Shown here in pieces: positions 9,542-18,655 of a stretch of 64,000 bases of DNA. Under the pieces are notes generated by a model, which saw nothing but the letters and a program-made list of their open reading frames with translations, ran no database searches and had not been told where the DNA came from. Source of the stretch: Campylobacter sp. Its GTDB lineage: Bacteria > Campylobacterota > Campylobacteria > Campylobacterales > Campylobacteraceae. A program made the translations under genes and the position numbers. The stretch's first letter is position 1. Every line of letters starts with the position of its first letter. The stretch covers positions 1 to 64,000 of the forward strand of contig JAFUFY010000030.1 of the NCBI GenBank assembly GCA_017469645.1, written 5' to 3'.

Positions 9542-10426
9542 TTGAAACAAATCACCATAGCTAAGCGAGTTGAAGGCGTTGGAATCGGTCTTCACAAAGG
9601 CGAACCTATAAAACTTATTCTCGAACCGCTCGAAGCAGATAGCGGAATTGTATTTTATAGAAGCGATTTGGGCGTTAGTTTCAAAGCCGCACCCCAAAAT
9701 GTCGTAAATACGCAAATGGCGACGGTCGTGGGAAATGAAAAAGGTTTCGTTTCGACTATCGAGCATATTTTAAGTGCGATAAATAGCTACGGAATCGACA
9801 ACATAAGAATCATTGTCGATGCAAATGAAATCCCTGTTATGGACGGAAGTGCGATAAGTTTTTGCATGCTACTTGATGAAGCAGGAACGAAAAAGCTTGA
9901 CGAAGATAAAAAAGCAATCATTATAAAACAAAGTGTAGAAGTAAGAGAAAATGATAAATTTGTTAGATTAAGCCCAAGCAAAAATCCTAAATTTGATTAT
10001 ACGATTGAATTTTCGCACCCGCTAATCGGAAGACAAAATTTCGTTTTTGAATTCGGAAAAAAAAATTATCTAAAAGAGATCGCAAGAGCTAGAACTTTCG
10101 GATTTTTAAAAGATGTTCAAATGCTTCGCTCGATGAATTTAGCACTTGGCGGAAGCCTAGAAAATGCCGTTGTCATCGATGATACAAGAATTTTAAACCC
10201 AGAAGGGTTGCGTTATGAAAACGAATTTGTCCGCCACAAAATTTTAGATGCTATCGGCGATTTATCTTTAATGGGCGCACCGATTTTGGGCGATTATACG
10301 GCATTTGCCGGAAGTCATGATTTAAATCACAAGCTTACAAAAGCCGTATTTAGCGACGCTAAAAACTACGAAATCGTAAGCTTAAATGAAGAAATCGTTA
10401 GAGCCTACTCAAAAGTTTTTGCATAA
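9542..10426 (+). CDS. lpxC: UDP-3-O-acyl-N-acetylglucosamine deacetylase
   Basis: The 294-residue zinc enzyme performs the committed step of lipid A synthesis. The start is taken as TTG 9542: AAGGAAACG sits just before it, family proteins begin KQITIAKRVEGVGIGLH, and the upstream ATG overlaps the promoter. Zinc and catalytic motifs are visible: STIEHILSA, MDGSAISF and HKILDAIGDLSLMG. The 3' end overlaps the next gene, so the operon lpxC-tsaB-thrB is tight. Confidence 0.94.
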   Translation: MKQITIAKRVEGVGIGLHKGEPIKLILEPLEADSGIVFYRSDLGVSFKAAPQNVVNTQMATVVGNEKGFVSTIEHILSAINSYGIDNIRIIVDANEIPVMDGSAISFCMLLDEAGTKKLDEDKKAIIIKQSVEVRENDKFVRLSPSKNPKFDYTIEFSHPLIGRQNFVFEFGKKNYLKEIARARTFGFLKDVQMLRSMNLALGGSLENAVVIDDTRILNPEGLRYENEFVRHKILDAIGDLSLMGAPILGDYTAFAGSHDLNHKLTKAVFSDAKNYEIVSLNEEIVRAYSKVFA

Positions 10427-10889
10427 GGTCGCACTCATAAAACAAGTTGAAATTCTCGTTGTTGCCCTTACAACGCCCGTTTTGGTTGGAATTTACGAAA
10501 ATGGGAATTTAATCCAAAAATTTGTTAGCGATGAAAACGAAAAAGCAGGAGATTTTCTAATCTCTAAATTTGATGAAATTTTGCAAATTTATGAGATTAA
10601 AAGCGTGATTTACGCAAACACTCCGGGTAGTTTTATGGGGATAAAACTAAGCTATGTCATCTTAAAGACGCTCTCGACCGCGCTAAATTTTCCGTTATTT
10701 GCGATTAGCGGATTTGAATTAAATAATTTTAGCCCCATTAGAGCAAATAAAAATTTAAGTTTCGTATATCATGACGGCGAAATCGTGCTAGAAAAATGTG
10801 AGCCAAAAGCGTTTGAGCTGCCACAAACTTTATCAAATTTAAATAAAAATAGTGATATACTACCAAATTACATTATCGGTGCCGTTTAG
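10386..10889 (+). CDS. tsaB: TsaB-like tRNA threonylcarbamoyladenosine protein
   Basis: A short ASKHA-fold protein of up to 167 residues. It shows the TsaB pattern: a first strand with VALTTPVLVGIYENG and the PGSFMGIKLSYVILKTLS helix motif. TsaB partners with TsaD and TsaE in making t6A37 in tRNA. The start is uncertain: ATG 10386 overlaps lpxC by 41 nt, and TTG 10419 would overlap by only 8. It is shorter than enterobacterial TsaB, as usual in this genus. Confidence 0.75.
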   Translation: MKKSLEPTQKFLHKVALIKQVEILVVALTTPVLVGIYENGNLIQKFVSDENEKAGDFLISKFDEILQIYEIKSVIYANTPGSFMGIKLSYVILKTLSTALNFPLFAISGFELNNFSPIRANKNLSFVYHDGEIVLEKCEPKAFELPQTLSNLNKNSDILPNYIIGAV

Positions 10890-10897
10890 GAGAGAAA

Positions 10898-11776
10898 TTG
10901 ATTATCAAAATTCCAGCTACTAGTGCGAATTTAGGACCAGGATTTGACGCTCTTGGTCTTAGCTTAGAGCTTTTTAATGTTGTTGAAATTACCGAACAAA
11001 AGGTAACTTCGGTTTCACTTTGTGGAGAAGGAAGCGAGAAAATTTCGCTTAGAAAAAATAACTCTTTTTTGAATATTTTTAGAGAAATTTATTCAAAACT
11101 TTCGTCAAATCAGGCAAATTTTCGTTTTGTTTTTCAAAATAATATCCCATTTTCGCGTGGTCTTGGTTCAAGTTCAGCCGTGATTGTCGGAGCCATCGCA
11201 GCAGCGCATGAGATGTGCGGATTTAGTGTAGATAGAAATAAAATTTTAAATCTTGCCTTAGAATACGAAAATCACCCTGACAATATCGCTCCTGCCGTAC
11301 ATGGCGGTTTTGTAAGCTCTATTGTGGATAACGGCAAAGTTTATTGCCAAAAATGCGAAATTTCACCTGATATAAAAGCGGTCGTGGTAATCCCAAATAA
11401 GCCTATGAGCACAAACGAATCTCGCACAAAACTGCCTAAAAATTACACGATGAAAGAGTGCGTTTCGAATTTAGCTCATGCTTCGTTTTTAACGGCTTGT
11501 TTTATGAAACAAGATTATAAAATGCTTCGCCTTGCCTGTATCGATAAAATGCACGAAGAAATTCGCATGGCTAGTTTGCCTGAGCTTTTTAAAGTGCGTG
11601 AAATCGCATATAAAAATGGCGCTTTGATGAGTTCGCTCTCAGGTAGCGGATCGTCGTTTTTAAATTTGACGCTTAAAGATAATGCAGATAGACTAAAAAA
11701 AGTTTTATCGGAAAATTTCACTGAATTTAGAGTTGAAATTTTGGATATTGATAACGGCGGATTTAAAATTAACTAA
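10898..11776 (+). CDS. thrB: Homoserine kinase
   Basis: The 292-residue GHMP kinase phosphorylates homoserine on the way to threonine. The N-terminus has PATSANLGPGFDALGLSL, the ATP loop is PFSRGLGSSSAVIVG, and the C-terminal GHMP motif is LSGSGSSFL. The start codon is TTG 10898, preceded by AGGAGA at good distance. The gene lies 8 nt after the tsaB stop. Confidence 0.93.
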   Translation: MIIKIPATSANLGPGFDALGLSLELFNVVEITEQKVTSVSLCGEGSEKISLRKNNSFLNIFREIYSKLSSNQANFRFVFQNNIPFSRGLGSSSAVIVGAIAAAHEMCGFSVDRNKILNLALEYENHPDNIAPAVHGGFVSSIVDNGKVYCQKCEISPDIKAVVVIPNKPMSTNESRTKLPKNYTMKECVSNLAHASFLTACFMKQDYKMLRLACIDKMHEEIRMASLPELFKVREIAYKNGALMSSLSGSGSSFLNLTLKDNADRLKKVLSENFTEFRVEILDIDNGGFKIN

Positions 11777-11796
11777 GAAAAAAAAAGATATAATTA

Positions 11797-12030
11797 ATGT
11801 TTAAGGGTCATAAACCGATAAGAATGTGTGTGATTTGTAGAGTTAGGCTTGAAAAATCCGAGCTTAGCAAATTTGCTGTGAAAAAAGAAAGCGGTAGAAG
11901 TTTTTATATCTGCAACACATGTATAAATCAAAAAGACAAAAATAATAAAAAAAGACTATCAAAATTTTTAAATTCGATAAATTTTGATGATGATGATTTG
12001 AAGGAGAAGCTTTTAAATGGGGAATGTTAA
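11797..12030 (+). CDS. ylxR: YlxR-family (DUF448) RNA-binding protein
   Basis: The 77-residue protein begins with the family signature PIRMCVICRVRLEKSEL and has a second Cys pair, YICNTC. YlxR proteins are small and basic and sit beside infB in many bacteria. Its end overlaps the infB start by 14 nt, so the two are likely coupled. Confidence 0.88.
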   Translation: MFKGHKPIRMCVICRVRLEKSELSKFAVKKESGRSFYICNTCINQKDKNNKKRLSKFLNSINFDDDDLKEKLLNGEC

Positions 12031-12796
12031 GATTTCAGAGATAGCTGATGAGCTTGGATATGATTCAAAGGAAATCATACAAAAAGCTCAGGAAATGGGC
12101 TTTAAAAAGATAAAAGCCAAAACAAATGTCGTAAGCGATGAAGAGGCTGCTGCGATTTATGAGTATATACAAACAGGGATTTTGCCACAAAGTGCCACAA
12201 AGCCAAAGGCGCCAAAAGCTGAAAAAAGTGCAAAACCAAAAGAAAAAATAGAAGAAAAAAGCGCTAAAAAAAGCACAAAAGATGAAAAACCTGCAAAAGA
12301 TAAGGCTGAAAAACCAAAAAAAGAAGAAAAGCCAAAAGAGAGCAAAAAAACGGCTAAATCTAGCCAAAAAGTTGCCAAAAAAGATGAAATCAAAGCAGAA
12401 AAAAAGGTCGAAAAAGTAGAAGAAATCCAAATTCCTAAACCGCAAACCCAAGAAAAAAAAGAACCCGAAATAACCCCTGAAATAAAAGCCGAAAAACCAC
12501 AAATTCAAAAAGAAGAGCCAAAAATCGAGCCAAAACCAAAAGCCGACATTTTTGAAAAAGGCGAGAGCCTAGCTATGGAAAGTCTTAAAAAACGCCGTGG
12601 GCTAGTGATAGTAAAAAAGAAAAAAGATATTGAAGAAGAAAATATTCCATCAAAACAACCACAAAGTGTCGAAAAGCCAAAAGCTGAGAAAATCACTGCA
12701 AATTTAGAAGCGATTTTTTCAAATGCCGAGATGAATTTGAAGAAAAAGAAAAAAGAGAAAAAGCAAATTCAAGCCACAAAAAAAGAAGAAACATAA
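12017..12796 (+). CDS. infB: Translation initiation factor IF-2, N-terminal fragment
   Basis: This 259-residue piece starts at ATG 12017. It carries the IF2_N domain (VKISEIADELGYDSKEIIQKAQEMG to about residue 52), then a long Lys/Glu/Pro-rich linker. An in-frame TAA at 12794-12796 ends it. The same frame continues immediately after the stop with residues typical of the IF-2 linker ([18 protein letters not shown]) into the rest of IF-2. The break is therefore a single nonsense codon, not a frameshift. It is either a natural split, a nonsense mutation tolerated through downstream initiation, or a sequence error. Confidence 0.85.
   Translation: MGNVKISEIADELGYDSKEIIQKAQEMGFKKIKAKTNVVSDEEAAAIYEYIQTGILPQSATKPKAPKAEKSAKPKEKIEEKSAKKSTKDEKPAKDKAEKPKKEEKPKESKKTAKSSQKVAKKDEIKAEKKVEKVEEIQIPKPQTQEKKEPEITPEIKAEKPQIQKEEPKIEPKPKADIFEKGESLAMESLKKRRGLVIVKKKKDIEEENIPSKQPQSVEKPKAEKITANLEAIFSNAEMNLKKKKKEKKQIQATKKEET
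12794..12796 (+). other. In-frame TAA interrupting infB
   Basis: The codon before is ACA (Thr) and the codon after is AAA (Lys). Both sides are in the same frame, so one substitution (for example AAA, GAA or CAA to TAA) explains it. A single insertion or deletion cannot. Confidence 0.9.
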
Positions 12797-12856
12797 AAAA
12801 TCGAGCTTGTAAGCGATCACGAACTAGCCGACATAGTCATCGATGATGATGAAGAT

Positions 12857-14797
12857 ATGGTAGTTTTGCCGGATCTCACCGTTAAGCCTATCCAAGTCGA
12901 AAACAAAACAAAAACCAAAAATCAACCAAATATCTACAAAGGTTCGCAAACGCAGTTTTACGGGAACGATACGGGCATTAGCCGTGGAAGTCGCAAAAAA
13001 CATAAAAAAGTCGTCAAAAAAGACGACGAGCAGAGCGTAACTTCGGTAAATATCCCAAAAGAAATTCGTGTTTATGAATTTGCCGAAAAAATCAAAAAAC
13101 AGCCTAGTGAAATCATTTCAAAGCTATTTTTGCTTGGCATGATGACGACTAAAAATGACTTTTTGGACGAAGATGCGATTGAGATTTTGGCAGAAGAATT
13201 TGGCATTGAAGTAAATATCGTAAATGAAGCCGAAGAATTCGACTATGTCAAGGCTTACGAAGATGAAGTAGTTGAAGAAAATTTAACCACAAGAGCGCCT
13301 GTGATTACCATTATGGGGCATGTCGATCACGGAAAGACTAGTTTGCTTGATTTCATTAGAAATTCACGCGTCGTAAGTGGCGAAGCAGGCGGCATCACTC
13401 AACATGTAGGTGCGTATATGGTCGAGAAAAACGGACGAAATATCACATTTATCGATACTCCGGGACACGAAGCATTTACATCTATGCGCGCGCGCGGTGC
13501 AGAAGTTACCGACATTGTTATTATCGTGGTTGCGGCAGATGATGGCGTAAAACCGCAAACAAAAGAAGCCGTAAATCACGCCAAAGCAGCAGGCGTGCCG
13601 ATAATAATCGCTATCAATAAAATGGATAAAGAAAACGCAAATCCTGATTTGGTAAAAACGGGTCTATCTGAGCTTGATATAATGCCGACCGAGTGGGGCG
13701 GAAGCTATGAATTTGTGCCGATTTCAGCTAAAACAGGTATGGGAATCGAAGATTTGCTTGAAATCGTCTTGCTTCAAGCCGATTTGCTTGAATTAAAAGC
13801 CGACAAAACTCGCCAAGCAAAAGCAACCATTATCGAAAGTTCGCTTCAAAAGGGTCGTGGTCCTGTCGCCACCGTCATTGTCCAAAACGGCACACTAAAA
13901 GTCGGCGACACAGTTGTAGCCGGTGTGGCGTATGGTAAAGTAAGAGCTCTAAATGATGATAAAGGCAAAAAATTAAATTCAATCGCTCCTGGTGAGTGTG
14001 GCGTTATCATCGGTCTTAGCGAAGTCCCGGAAGCCGGGGAAACGCTAATTGGCGTAAGTAGCGATAAAGAAGCAAGAGAGTATGCGAGCCGAATTTACGA
14101 GCACCAACGCCAAAAAGAGCTATCGAAATCAACAAAAGTTACAATCGACGAGCTAAGCGCAAAAATCGCAGAAGGCGAGTTAAAATCACTTCCAGTGATT
14201 GTAAAAGCCGATGTGGTCGGCTCGCTTGAAGCCATAAAATCAAGCCTAGAAAAACTTCGCAATGACGAAGTCAAAGTGGATATTATCCACTCAGGTGTCG
14301 GCGGTATCACGCAAAACGATGTTGGTCTAGCAAGTGCTAGTGAAAACTGCGTGATTTTGGGCTTTAATATTCGCCCTACCGGCGAAGTAAAAGAAAGAGC
14401 CAAAGAACGGGGCGTTGAGATAAAAACTTACAATGTTATTTATAACTTGTTAGATGATGTCAAGGCGATTTTAGGGGGACTAATGAGTCCGATTATTAGA
14501 GAAGAAGATCTCGGACAAGCCGAAATTCGCCAAGTCATAAATGTGCCAAAAATCGGACAAATCGCAGGCTGTATGGTTACAGAAGGCTCGATTCAAAGGG
14601 GAGCTAAAATCCGCGTAATCCGCGACGGCGTGGTGGTTTTCGAAGGAAACATAAGCTCACTAAAACGCTTCAAAGATGACGCAAAAGAGGTGGCAAAAGG
14701 CTTTGAATGCGGTGTTGGCATAGACGGATACAACGATATGCGCGTTGGGGATTTCATCGAAAGCTTCAAAGAAAAAGAAGAACAAGCCACGCTATAA
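12857..14797 (+). CDS. infB: Translation initiation factor IF-2, main body with G domain
   Basis: The first ATG after the internal stop is 12857, giving 646 residues. These hold the whole functional core: the second IF2_N-like segment ([17 protein letters not shown]), the G domain ([25 protein letters not shown]), domain II ([10 protein letters not shown]), and the C-terminal initiator-tRNA domains. IF-2 brings fMet-tRNA to the ribosome and is essential. Only a weak purine stretch (GATGAAGAT) precedes the ATG. In E. coli, shorter IF-2 isoforms from internal starts support growth, so this part could suffice. Confidence 0.9.
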   Translation: MVVLPDLTVKPIQVENKTKTKNQPNIYKGSQTQFYGNDTGISRGSRKKHKKVVKKDDEQSVTSVNIPKEIRVYEFAEKIKKQPSEIISKLFLLGMMTTKNDFLDEDAIEILAEEFGIEVNIVNEAEEFDYVKAYEDEVVEENLTTRAPVITIMGHVDHGKTSLLDFIRNSRVVSGEAGGITQHVGAYMVEKNGRNITFIDTPGHEAFTSMRARGAEVTDIVIIVVAADDGVKPQTKEAVNHAKAAGVPIIIAINKMDKENANPDLVKTGLSELDIMPTEWGGSYEFVPISAKTGMGIEDLLEIVLLQADLLELKADKTRQAKATIIESSLQKGRGPVATVIVQNGTLKVGDTVVAGVAYGKVRALNDDKGKKLNSIAPGECGVIIGLSEVPEAGETLIGVSSDKEAREYASRIYEHQRQKELSKSTKVTIDELSAKIAEGELKSLPVIVKADVVGSLEAIKSSLEKLRNDEVKVDIIHSGVGGITQNDVGLASASENCVILGFNIRPTGEVKERAKERGVEIKTYNVIYNLLDDVKAILGGLMSPIIREEDLGQAEIRQVINVPKIGQIAGCMVTEGSIQRGAKIRVIRDGVVVFEGNISSLKRFKDDAKEVAKGFECGVGIDGYNDMRVGDFIESFKEKEEQATL

Positions 14798-14806
14798 AGG
14801 TGATTT

Positions 14807-15172
14807 ATGAACGCTCACGAAGTAAGACGACTACGAACCGCAAGTGTCCTAAAAGAGCTGATTCCACAGGCTTTATCGCAGCTTGATGATGAATTTTTGC
14901 ACGGGCTTTGCGTAACCGATGTCGAGTGTAAAAGAGGACGCTATGACGCCTTTGTATATCTCGATAAAATGGGCTTAGACGAAAGGGAGCAAGAGCTAAT
15001 CTTAGCAAAACTTAAAAAAGTAAGCCGTTTTATCCAAAACCACTGCATGGAAGCAGAGGGCTGGTTTCGCTCACCTGCGCTTCATTTTAAATTTGACGAT
15101 AGGCTCGAATACCAAAACAAAATGGACGATTTGTTTGAAAAAATTAGTAAGGATTTAAATAAAAATGGTTGA
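14807..15172 (+). CDS. rbfA: Ribosome-binding factor A
   Basis: The 121-residue KH-like protein helps mature the 30S subunit. The N-terminus VRRLRTASVLKELIPQALSQ and the core YDAFVYLDKMG fit the family. It follows infB by 9 nt with AAAGG near its ATG and overlaps rimP by 8 nt, giving the usual infB-rbfA-rimP translation operon. Confidence 0.88.
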   Translation: MNAHEVRRLRTASVLKELIPQALSQLDDEFLHGLCVTDVECKRGRYDAFVYLDKMGLDEREQELILAKLKKVSRFIQNHCMEAEGWFRSPALHFKFDDRLEYQNKMDDLFEKISKDLNKNG

Positions 15173-15584
15173 TTTAAACGCCCTTGCCAGCGAGTGTGGG
15201 CTGGAATTTTATGATTGCGAAACAGCTAGCGAAAACGGCAAAACGATTTATAGAGTTTTTGTGACTAAGCAAGGTGGCGTGAGCTTAGAAGACTGCGAAA
15301 GACTAAGTCGCATTTTATCGCCGATTTTCGATGTCGAACCGCCTGTTAGCGGGGAGTATTTTTTAGAAGTATCAAGCCCTGGGTTGGAGAGAAAACTAAG
15401 CAAAATAGAGCATTTTAGTAAAAGCGTGGGCGAGTTAGTCAAAATAACCACGAGCGAAAAAGATAAAATTTGCGGAAAAATCCTTAAATTCGAAGATGAA
15501 AATTTATTTTTAGCCACCACTGAGGGTGAAATTTGCATTAAATTTAGTGATATAAAAAAGGCGAAAACTTATATAGAGTGGTAG
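15165..15584 (+). CDS. rimP: Ribosome maturation factor RimP
   Basis: The 139-residue protein assists 30S assembly. It has the RimP N-domain (LEFYDCE, GGVSLEDCERLSR, YFLEVSSPGLER) and the small C-terminal SH3-like barrel. The start overlaps the rbfA stop. It ends the translation operon; the next genes are an inserted accessory pair. Confidence 0.92.
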   Translation: MVDLNALASECGLEFYDCETASENGKTIYRVFVTKQGGVSLEDCERLSRILSPIFDVEPPVSGEYFLEVSSPGLERKLSKIEHFSKSVGELVKITTSEKDKICGKILKFEDENLFLATTEGEICIKFSDIKKAKTYIEW

Positions 15585-15602
15585 AATTTGTAAATTTTAT
15601 AT

Positions 15603-15629
15603 AATATAAACGAATTTTTCGTTTATATT
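15603..15629. promoter_or_regulatory. Inverted repeat between rimP and the AAA/RloB pair
   Basis: A perfect 11-bp stem (AATATAAACGA / TCGTTTATATT) with a 5-nt loop lies 19 nt after the rimP stop. It sits directly upstream of a -10 box. It may be a terminator stem or an operator for the defence-like operon. Confidence 0.45.
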
Positions 15630-15633
15630 ATGC

Positions 15634-15639
15634 TATAAT
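15634..15639 (+). promoter_or_regulatory. -10 box of the AAA/RloB operon
   Basis: TGCTATAATA contains TATAAT 37 nt before ATG 15676. This suggests the pair has its own promoter. Confidence 0.5.
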
Positions 15640-15675
15640 AACTTTTAAAATTTTTTATTTTTCAAGGTTTTAGCA

Positions 15676-16770
15676 ATGTTAAAAAGTTTTAAAGTTAGCG
15701 GTTTTGCTTCTATAAGTAAATCAATATTCATAAATTTTATGGCAAAAAAACATCAAAAAATTAATGGAACAATACACGAAGATAATTACTTTGAAAATAA
15801 GATTGCAAAAAGTGTAGTTTTATTTGGTGGCAATGCGACTGGTAAAACAAATATTCTTAAAGCAATACATAAAATTTATGATATTATCAAAAATGGTTTA
15901 AATTTAAATAATGCAAATGATATAAAAAATATAGAAAAATATGAAGTAGAATTTTTGATAGACAAATCAATATATTCTTATATTTTAGAATTTTCATCTG
16001 AAAAATTGATATATGAAAAATTATCTAAAAATAGCGAACAAATTTATGAATTTCAAAATGATAAATTAAAATTTGAAACCAAAAAAGAATTTGAATATAT
16101 CTTTTCTGTTGTTTCAAAAGATACAATTTTGCATAAATTAAGTGATAACAACATAGAAGAAATTATGCTCTTAACTAACGAATGTGCCAATGAAAGTTTT
16201 TGGGATACCATAAATATGTTTGAATTTATAGCTAAATATGCAAATCAAGTATCATTTATACCTTTCTTCAAATTTCAACAAGAATATTTTATTCAACATA
16301 AAGATATGGTTTTAGAAATAGTTAAAATTTTAGATAATAGTATAGATGATTACGATTTTATGCCAATAGATAATAATACTTACGCATTAAAAATTAGAAG
16401 AAATTCTCAATTATTTAGTTTAGAAAAAGAAAGTAGCGGTATAATGAAAATATTTAATATCGTAATGGGATTATTATTAAATTTAGAAACAAGTATTATG
16501 TTGATAGATGAGTTAGATAGTTCTATTAGCACTAATTCATTAATTAGGCTTTTAAATGGCTTTATAAATTCAAGCATTAACACAACAGCTCAGTTTATCG
16601 TAACTTCACATAATCCTTTGATTTTTGATACAAATATGCTAAGTCCGACACAAATTTACATTGTCGGTAAAGAAGATTGCAAAACAACCATAAAATGCCT
16701 AGATGAATTTGAACTTAGAAACGATAAAAGAAAAGCATATCTAAACTATTTGCGGGGCGATTATGAATAA
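15676..16770 (+). CDS. AAA ATPase of an AbiL/RloA-type defence pair
   Basis: The 364-residue protein belongs to the AAA-15/ABC-ATPase-like abortive infection group. Walker A is GGNATGKTN (residues 51-59), a signature-like ESSGIMKIF lies near 260, Walker B is IMLIDELDSS, and the H-loop is VTSHNPLIFD. The C-terminal RKAYLNYLRGDYE tail is typical of ATPases paired with RloB. The stop overlaps the RloB gene by 8 nt. Base use is clearly richer in A/T, with many ATA codons, than rimP or ribD, suggesting acquisition. Role in phage defence is inferred from the pair. Confidence 0.82.
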   Translation: MLKSFKVSGFASISKSIFINFMAKKHQKINGTIHEDNYFENKIAKSVVLFGGNATGKTNILKAIHKIYDIIKNGLNLNNANDIKNIEKYEVEFLIDKSIYSYILEFSSEKLIYEKLSKNSEQIYEFQNDKLKFETKKEFEYIFSVVSKDTILHKLSDNNIEEIMLLTNECANESFWDTINMFEFIAKYANQVSFIPFFKFQQEYFIQHKDMVLEIVKILDNSIDDYDFMPIDNNTYALKIRRNSQLFSLEKESSGIMKIFNIVMGLLLNLETSIMLIDELDSSISTNSLIRLLNGFINSSINTTAQFIVTSHNPLIFDTNMLSPTQIYIVGKEDCKTTIKCLDEFELRNDKRKAYLNYLRGDYE

Positions 16771-17383
16771 CAAAAGATTGCCTAAAATATTGATAAGAAT
16801 TATAGTTGAAGGTTTTACTGAAAGAAATTATATCAATGGTTTAAAGAATAATTATTTAAGTGATGATTTTAAATTAGATATTTTTAATGTCAGAACGGGC
16901 AATTATTCCGAAATTTATAGAAAATTAAAAGAATTTCAAGGCATTGAAATTCCTGTTTTGATAGTAGCTGATTTGGACAGAGCAGCCGATGATAAAAACG
17001 AATTAAAATATTTAGAAAAGTTAATTGGTAAAATGCAGCAACCCCAAAATGGCACATTTAATAATATATTTCTAACTTATAAAAATTTTGAGACATTTTT
17101 ATCGGCAAATTTTATTCCCTTTGCAAAAAATTATCCAAAAAATTTGGGAAATTATACTTTGCAAGAGCTAAAAAATAAAGAAGATTTATATGATTTAATA
17201 AAGCGAAATAATGGTAGTTTTGAAAATGCAAAATCTTATTTTAATAACAAAATAAATAATCTATGTTTTAATAAAATAGATAAAAAAAGAGCTAAATTCG
17301 ATAAAGAAAAAATTCATTTGGAGCAAAGCTCTTTTGTAAATTTTATAGAATATTGTAATTACATAAAATCTAGTAGAAAATAA
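16763..17383 (+). CDS. rloB: RloB-like Toprim-type effector protein
   Basis: The 206-residue protein begins RILIRIIVEGFTE-like (the acidic Toprim strand with E16 and E20) and then shows LIVADLDRA with D70 and D72, the Toprim DxD. This is the RloB family pattern, known as AbiLii when paired with an AAA ATPase. It is thought to act as a nuclease-like effector, but that is not proven for this protein. It ends one base before ribD. Confidence 0.78.
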   Translation: MNNKRLPKILIRIIVEGFTERNYINGLKNNYLSDDFKLDIFNVRTGNYSEIYRKLKEFQGIEIPVLIVADLDRAADDKNELKYLEKLIGKMQQPQNGTFNNIFLTYKNFETFLSANFIPFAKNYPKNLGNYTLQELKNKEDLYDLIKRNNGSFENAKSYFNNKINNLCFNKIDKKRAKFDKEKIHLEQSSFVNFIEYCNYIKSSRK

Positions 17384-17384
17384 A

Positions 17385-18542
17385 ATGACTAACGAATTTT
17401 ATATGCGTTTAGCAGTGCAAGAAGCGTGGAAATATCAAATTTTAACCTTTCCAAATCCTGCTGTGGGGTGCGTTATCGTCGATATGCACGGCAAAATTTT
17501 AAGCATAAATTCTCATAAAAAGGCAGGTTTCTTACACGCCGAAGCAAACGCCGTTTTTGTGGCGCTTTGCGAGATAAGCGAGAAATTTTTAAACGATTTT
17601 TTGCAAAATTATGAAAGCGAATTTGGCGTGAATTTGAGCCAAATTTGTAAAAATCCGCAAAATTTAATTTATGGCGATTTTTTTGATGAAAATTTGCAAA
17701 ATTTAAGCCAAAATTCTCGCATTGCAAATCAAATTTTACAGTTTAAAAATTTAAACGCAAATTTCGTTTATGATTTTATCCTAAAAAATCACGCAAATTT
17801 ACTTAAAAATGCAATTGCATTTGTTACGCTTGAACCTTGTTCGCATACTGGAAAAACGCCGTCTTGTGCGAATTTGCTTAAAAATTTAGGCTTTAAAAAA
17901 GTCGTAATCGGCGTGGCGGATTTAAACGAAAAAGCTAGTGGCGGCGGCGAAATTTTAGCGCAAAGTGGCGTGGAAGTGGAATTTGGCGTTTTAAAAGACG
18001 AGTGTGGCGCACTTTTAAAGCCATTTTTGCAGTGGCAAAATGGCGGAAATTTTAGCTTTTTCAAACTCGCTTTTTCTGCAAACGGCGTGATTACTGGCGA
18101 AATTTCAAATTTAAAATCTCGCACATTTTCGCACTATTTGCGAAGTGTGGCAAATTCGCTATTAATCAGCGGAAACACCGTCCGTACCGACCGCCCACGG
18201 CTTGATACTAGGCTGATTTGTGGCGGAAAAAATCCAAATATTTTTATCTACTCAAAAAGAAAAGAATTTGACAAAACTATTCCACTTTTTAGCGTTGCAG
18301 GTCGCTCGGTAAAAATCACAAATGATTTGCAAATAGCCTTAAATTCGGGCTTAGTGATGATAGAAGGCGGGCAAAATTTACTAAATGAAATTGCAAAAAG
18401 TGTAAATTTATTTCTGTTTTTCCGCTCAAACGAGCTTAAAAATGGGCAAAATTTCAGAAGCGATTTTAAATTTAAGCCACTTTTCACAGCCAAATTCGGT
18501 AGCGACGAATACGGCTGGTATGAGCTAATTCCCCATACCTGA
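17385..18542 (+). CDS. ribD: Riboflavin deaminase/reductase RibD with an insertion
   Basis: The 385-residue protein has the cytidine-deaminase-like zinc site split as HAEANA (about 51-56) and LEPCSHTGKTPSC (about 149-161). It is followed by a reductase domain (about 195-380) with LAFSANGVITG and SGNTVRTDRPRL. RibD makes the pyrimidinedione intermediate of riboflavin. The stretch between the two zinc motifs is about 90 residues, much longer than in E. coli RibD, and rich in Asn/Leu/Phe. Confidence 0.88.
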   Translation: MTNEFYMRLAVQEAWKYQILTFPNPAVGCVIVDMHGKILSINSHKKAGFLHAEANAVFVALCEISEKFLNDFLQNYESEFGVNLSQICKNPQNLIYGDFFDENLQNLSQNSRIANQILQFKNLNANFVYDFILKNHANLLKNAIAFVTLEPCSHTGKTPSCANLLKNLGFKKVVIGVADLNEKASGGGEILAQSGVEVEFGVLKDECGALLKPFLQWQNGGNFSFFKLAFSANGVITGEISNLKSRTFSHYLRSVANSLLISGNTVRTDRPRLDTRLICGGKNPNIFIYSKRKEFDKTIPLFSVAGRSVKITNDLQIALNSGLVMIEGGQNLLNEIAKSVNLFLFFRSNELKNGQNFRSDFKFKPLFTAKFGSDEYGWYELIPHT

Positions 18543-18596
18543 CGGATTAAATTAAAAAATTCCACGCCTTATAAGCTCATGCACGAAAAAGTGCGC

Positions 18597-18620
18597 TACG
18601 CTTAAAAGCGTAATTTTTTT
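18597..18620 (+). terminator. Rho-independent terminator after ribD
   Basis: Stem TACGCTT / AAGCGTA with an AA loop, followed by a run of seven T (18614-18620). It lies about 55 nt after the ribD stop. Confidence 0.75.
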
Positions 18621-18655
18621 TACTACACTCACTCTGTCTTAAATATTTTTTAAAA

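Noticed and set aside
12065..12508. Long minus-strand open frame opposite the infB linker
   Set aside because: It is a shadow of Lys/Glu-rich codons, giving Phe-rich nonsense with no start signal.
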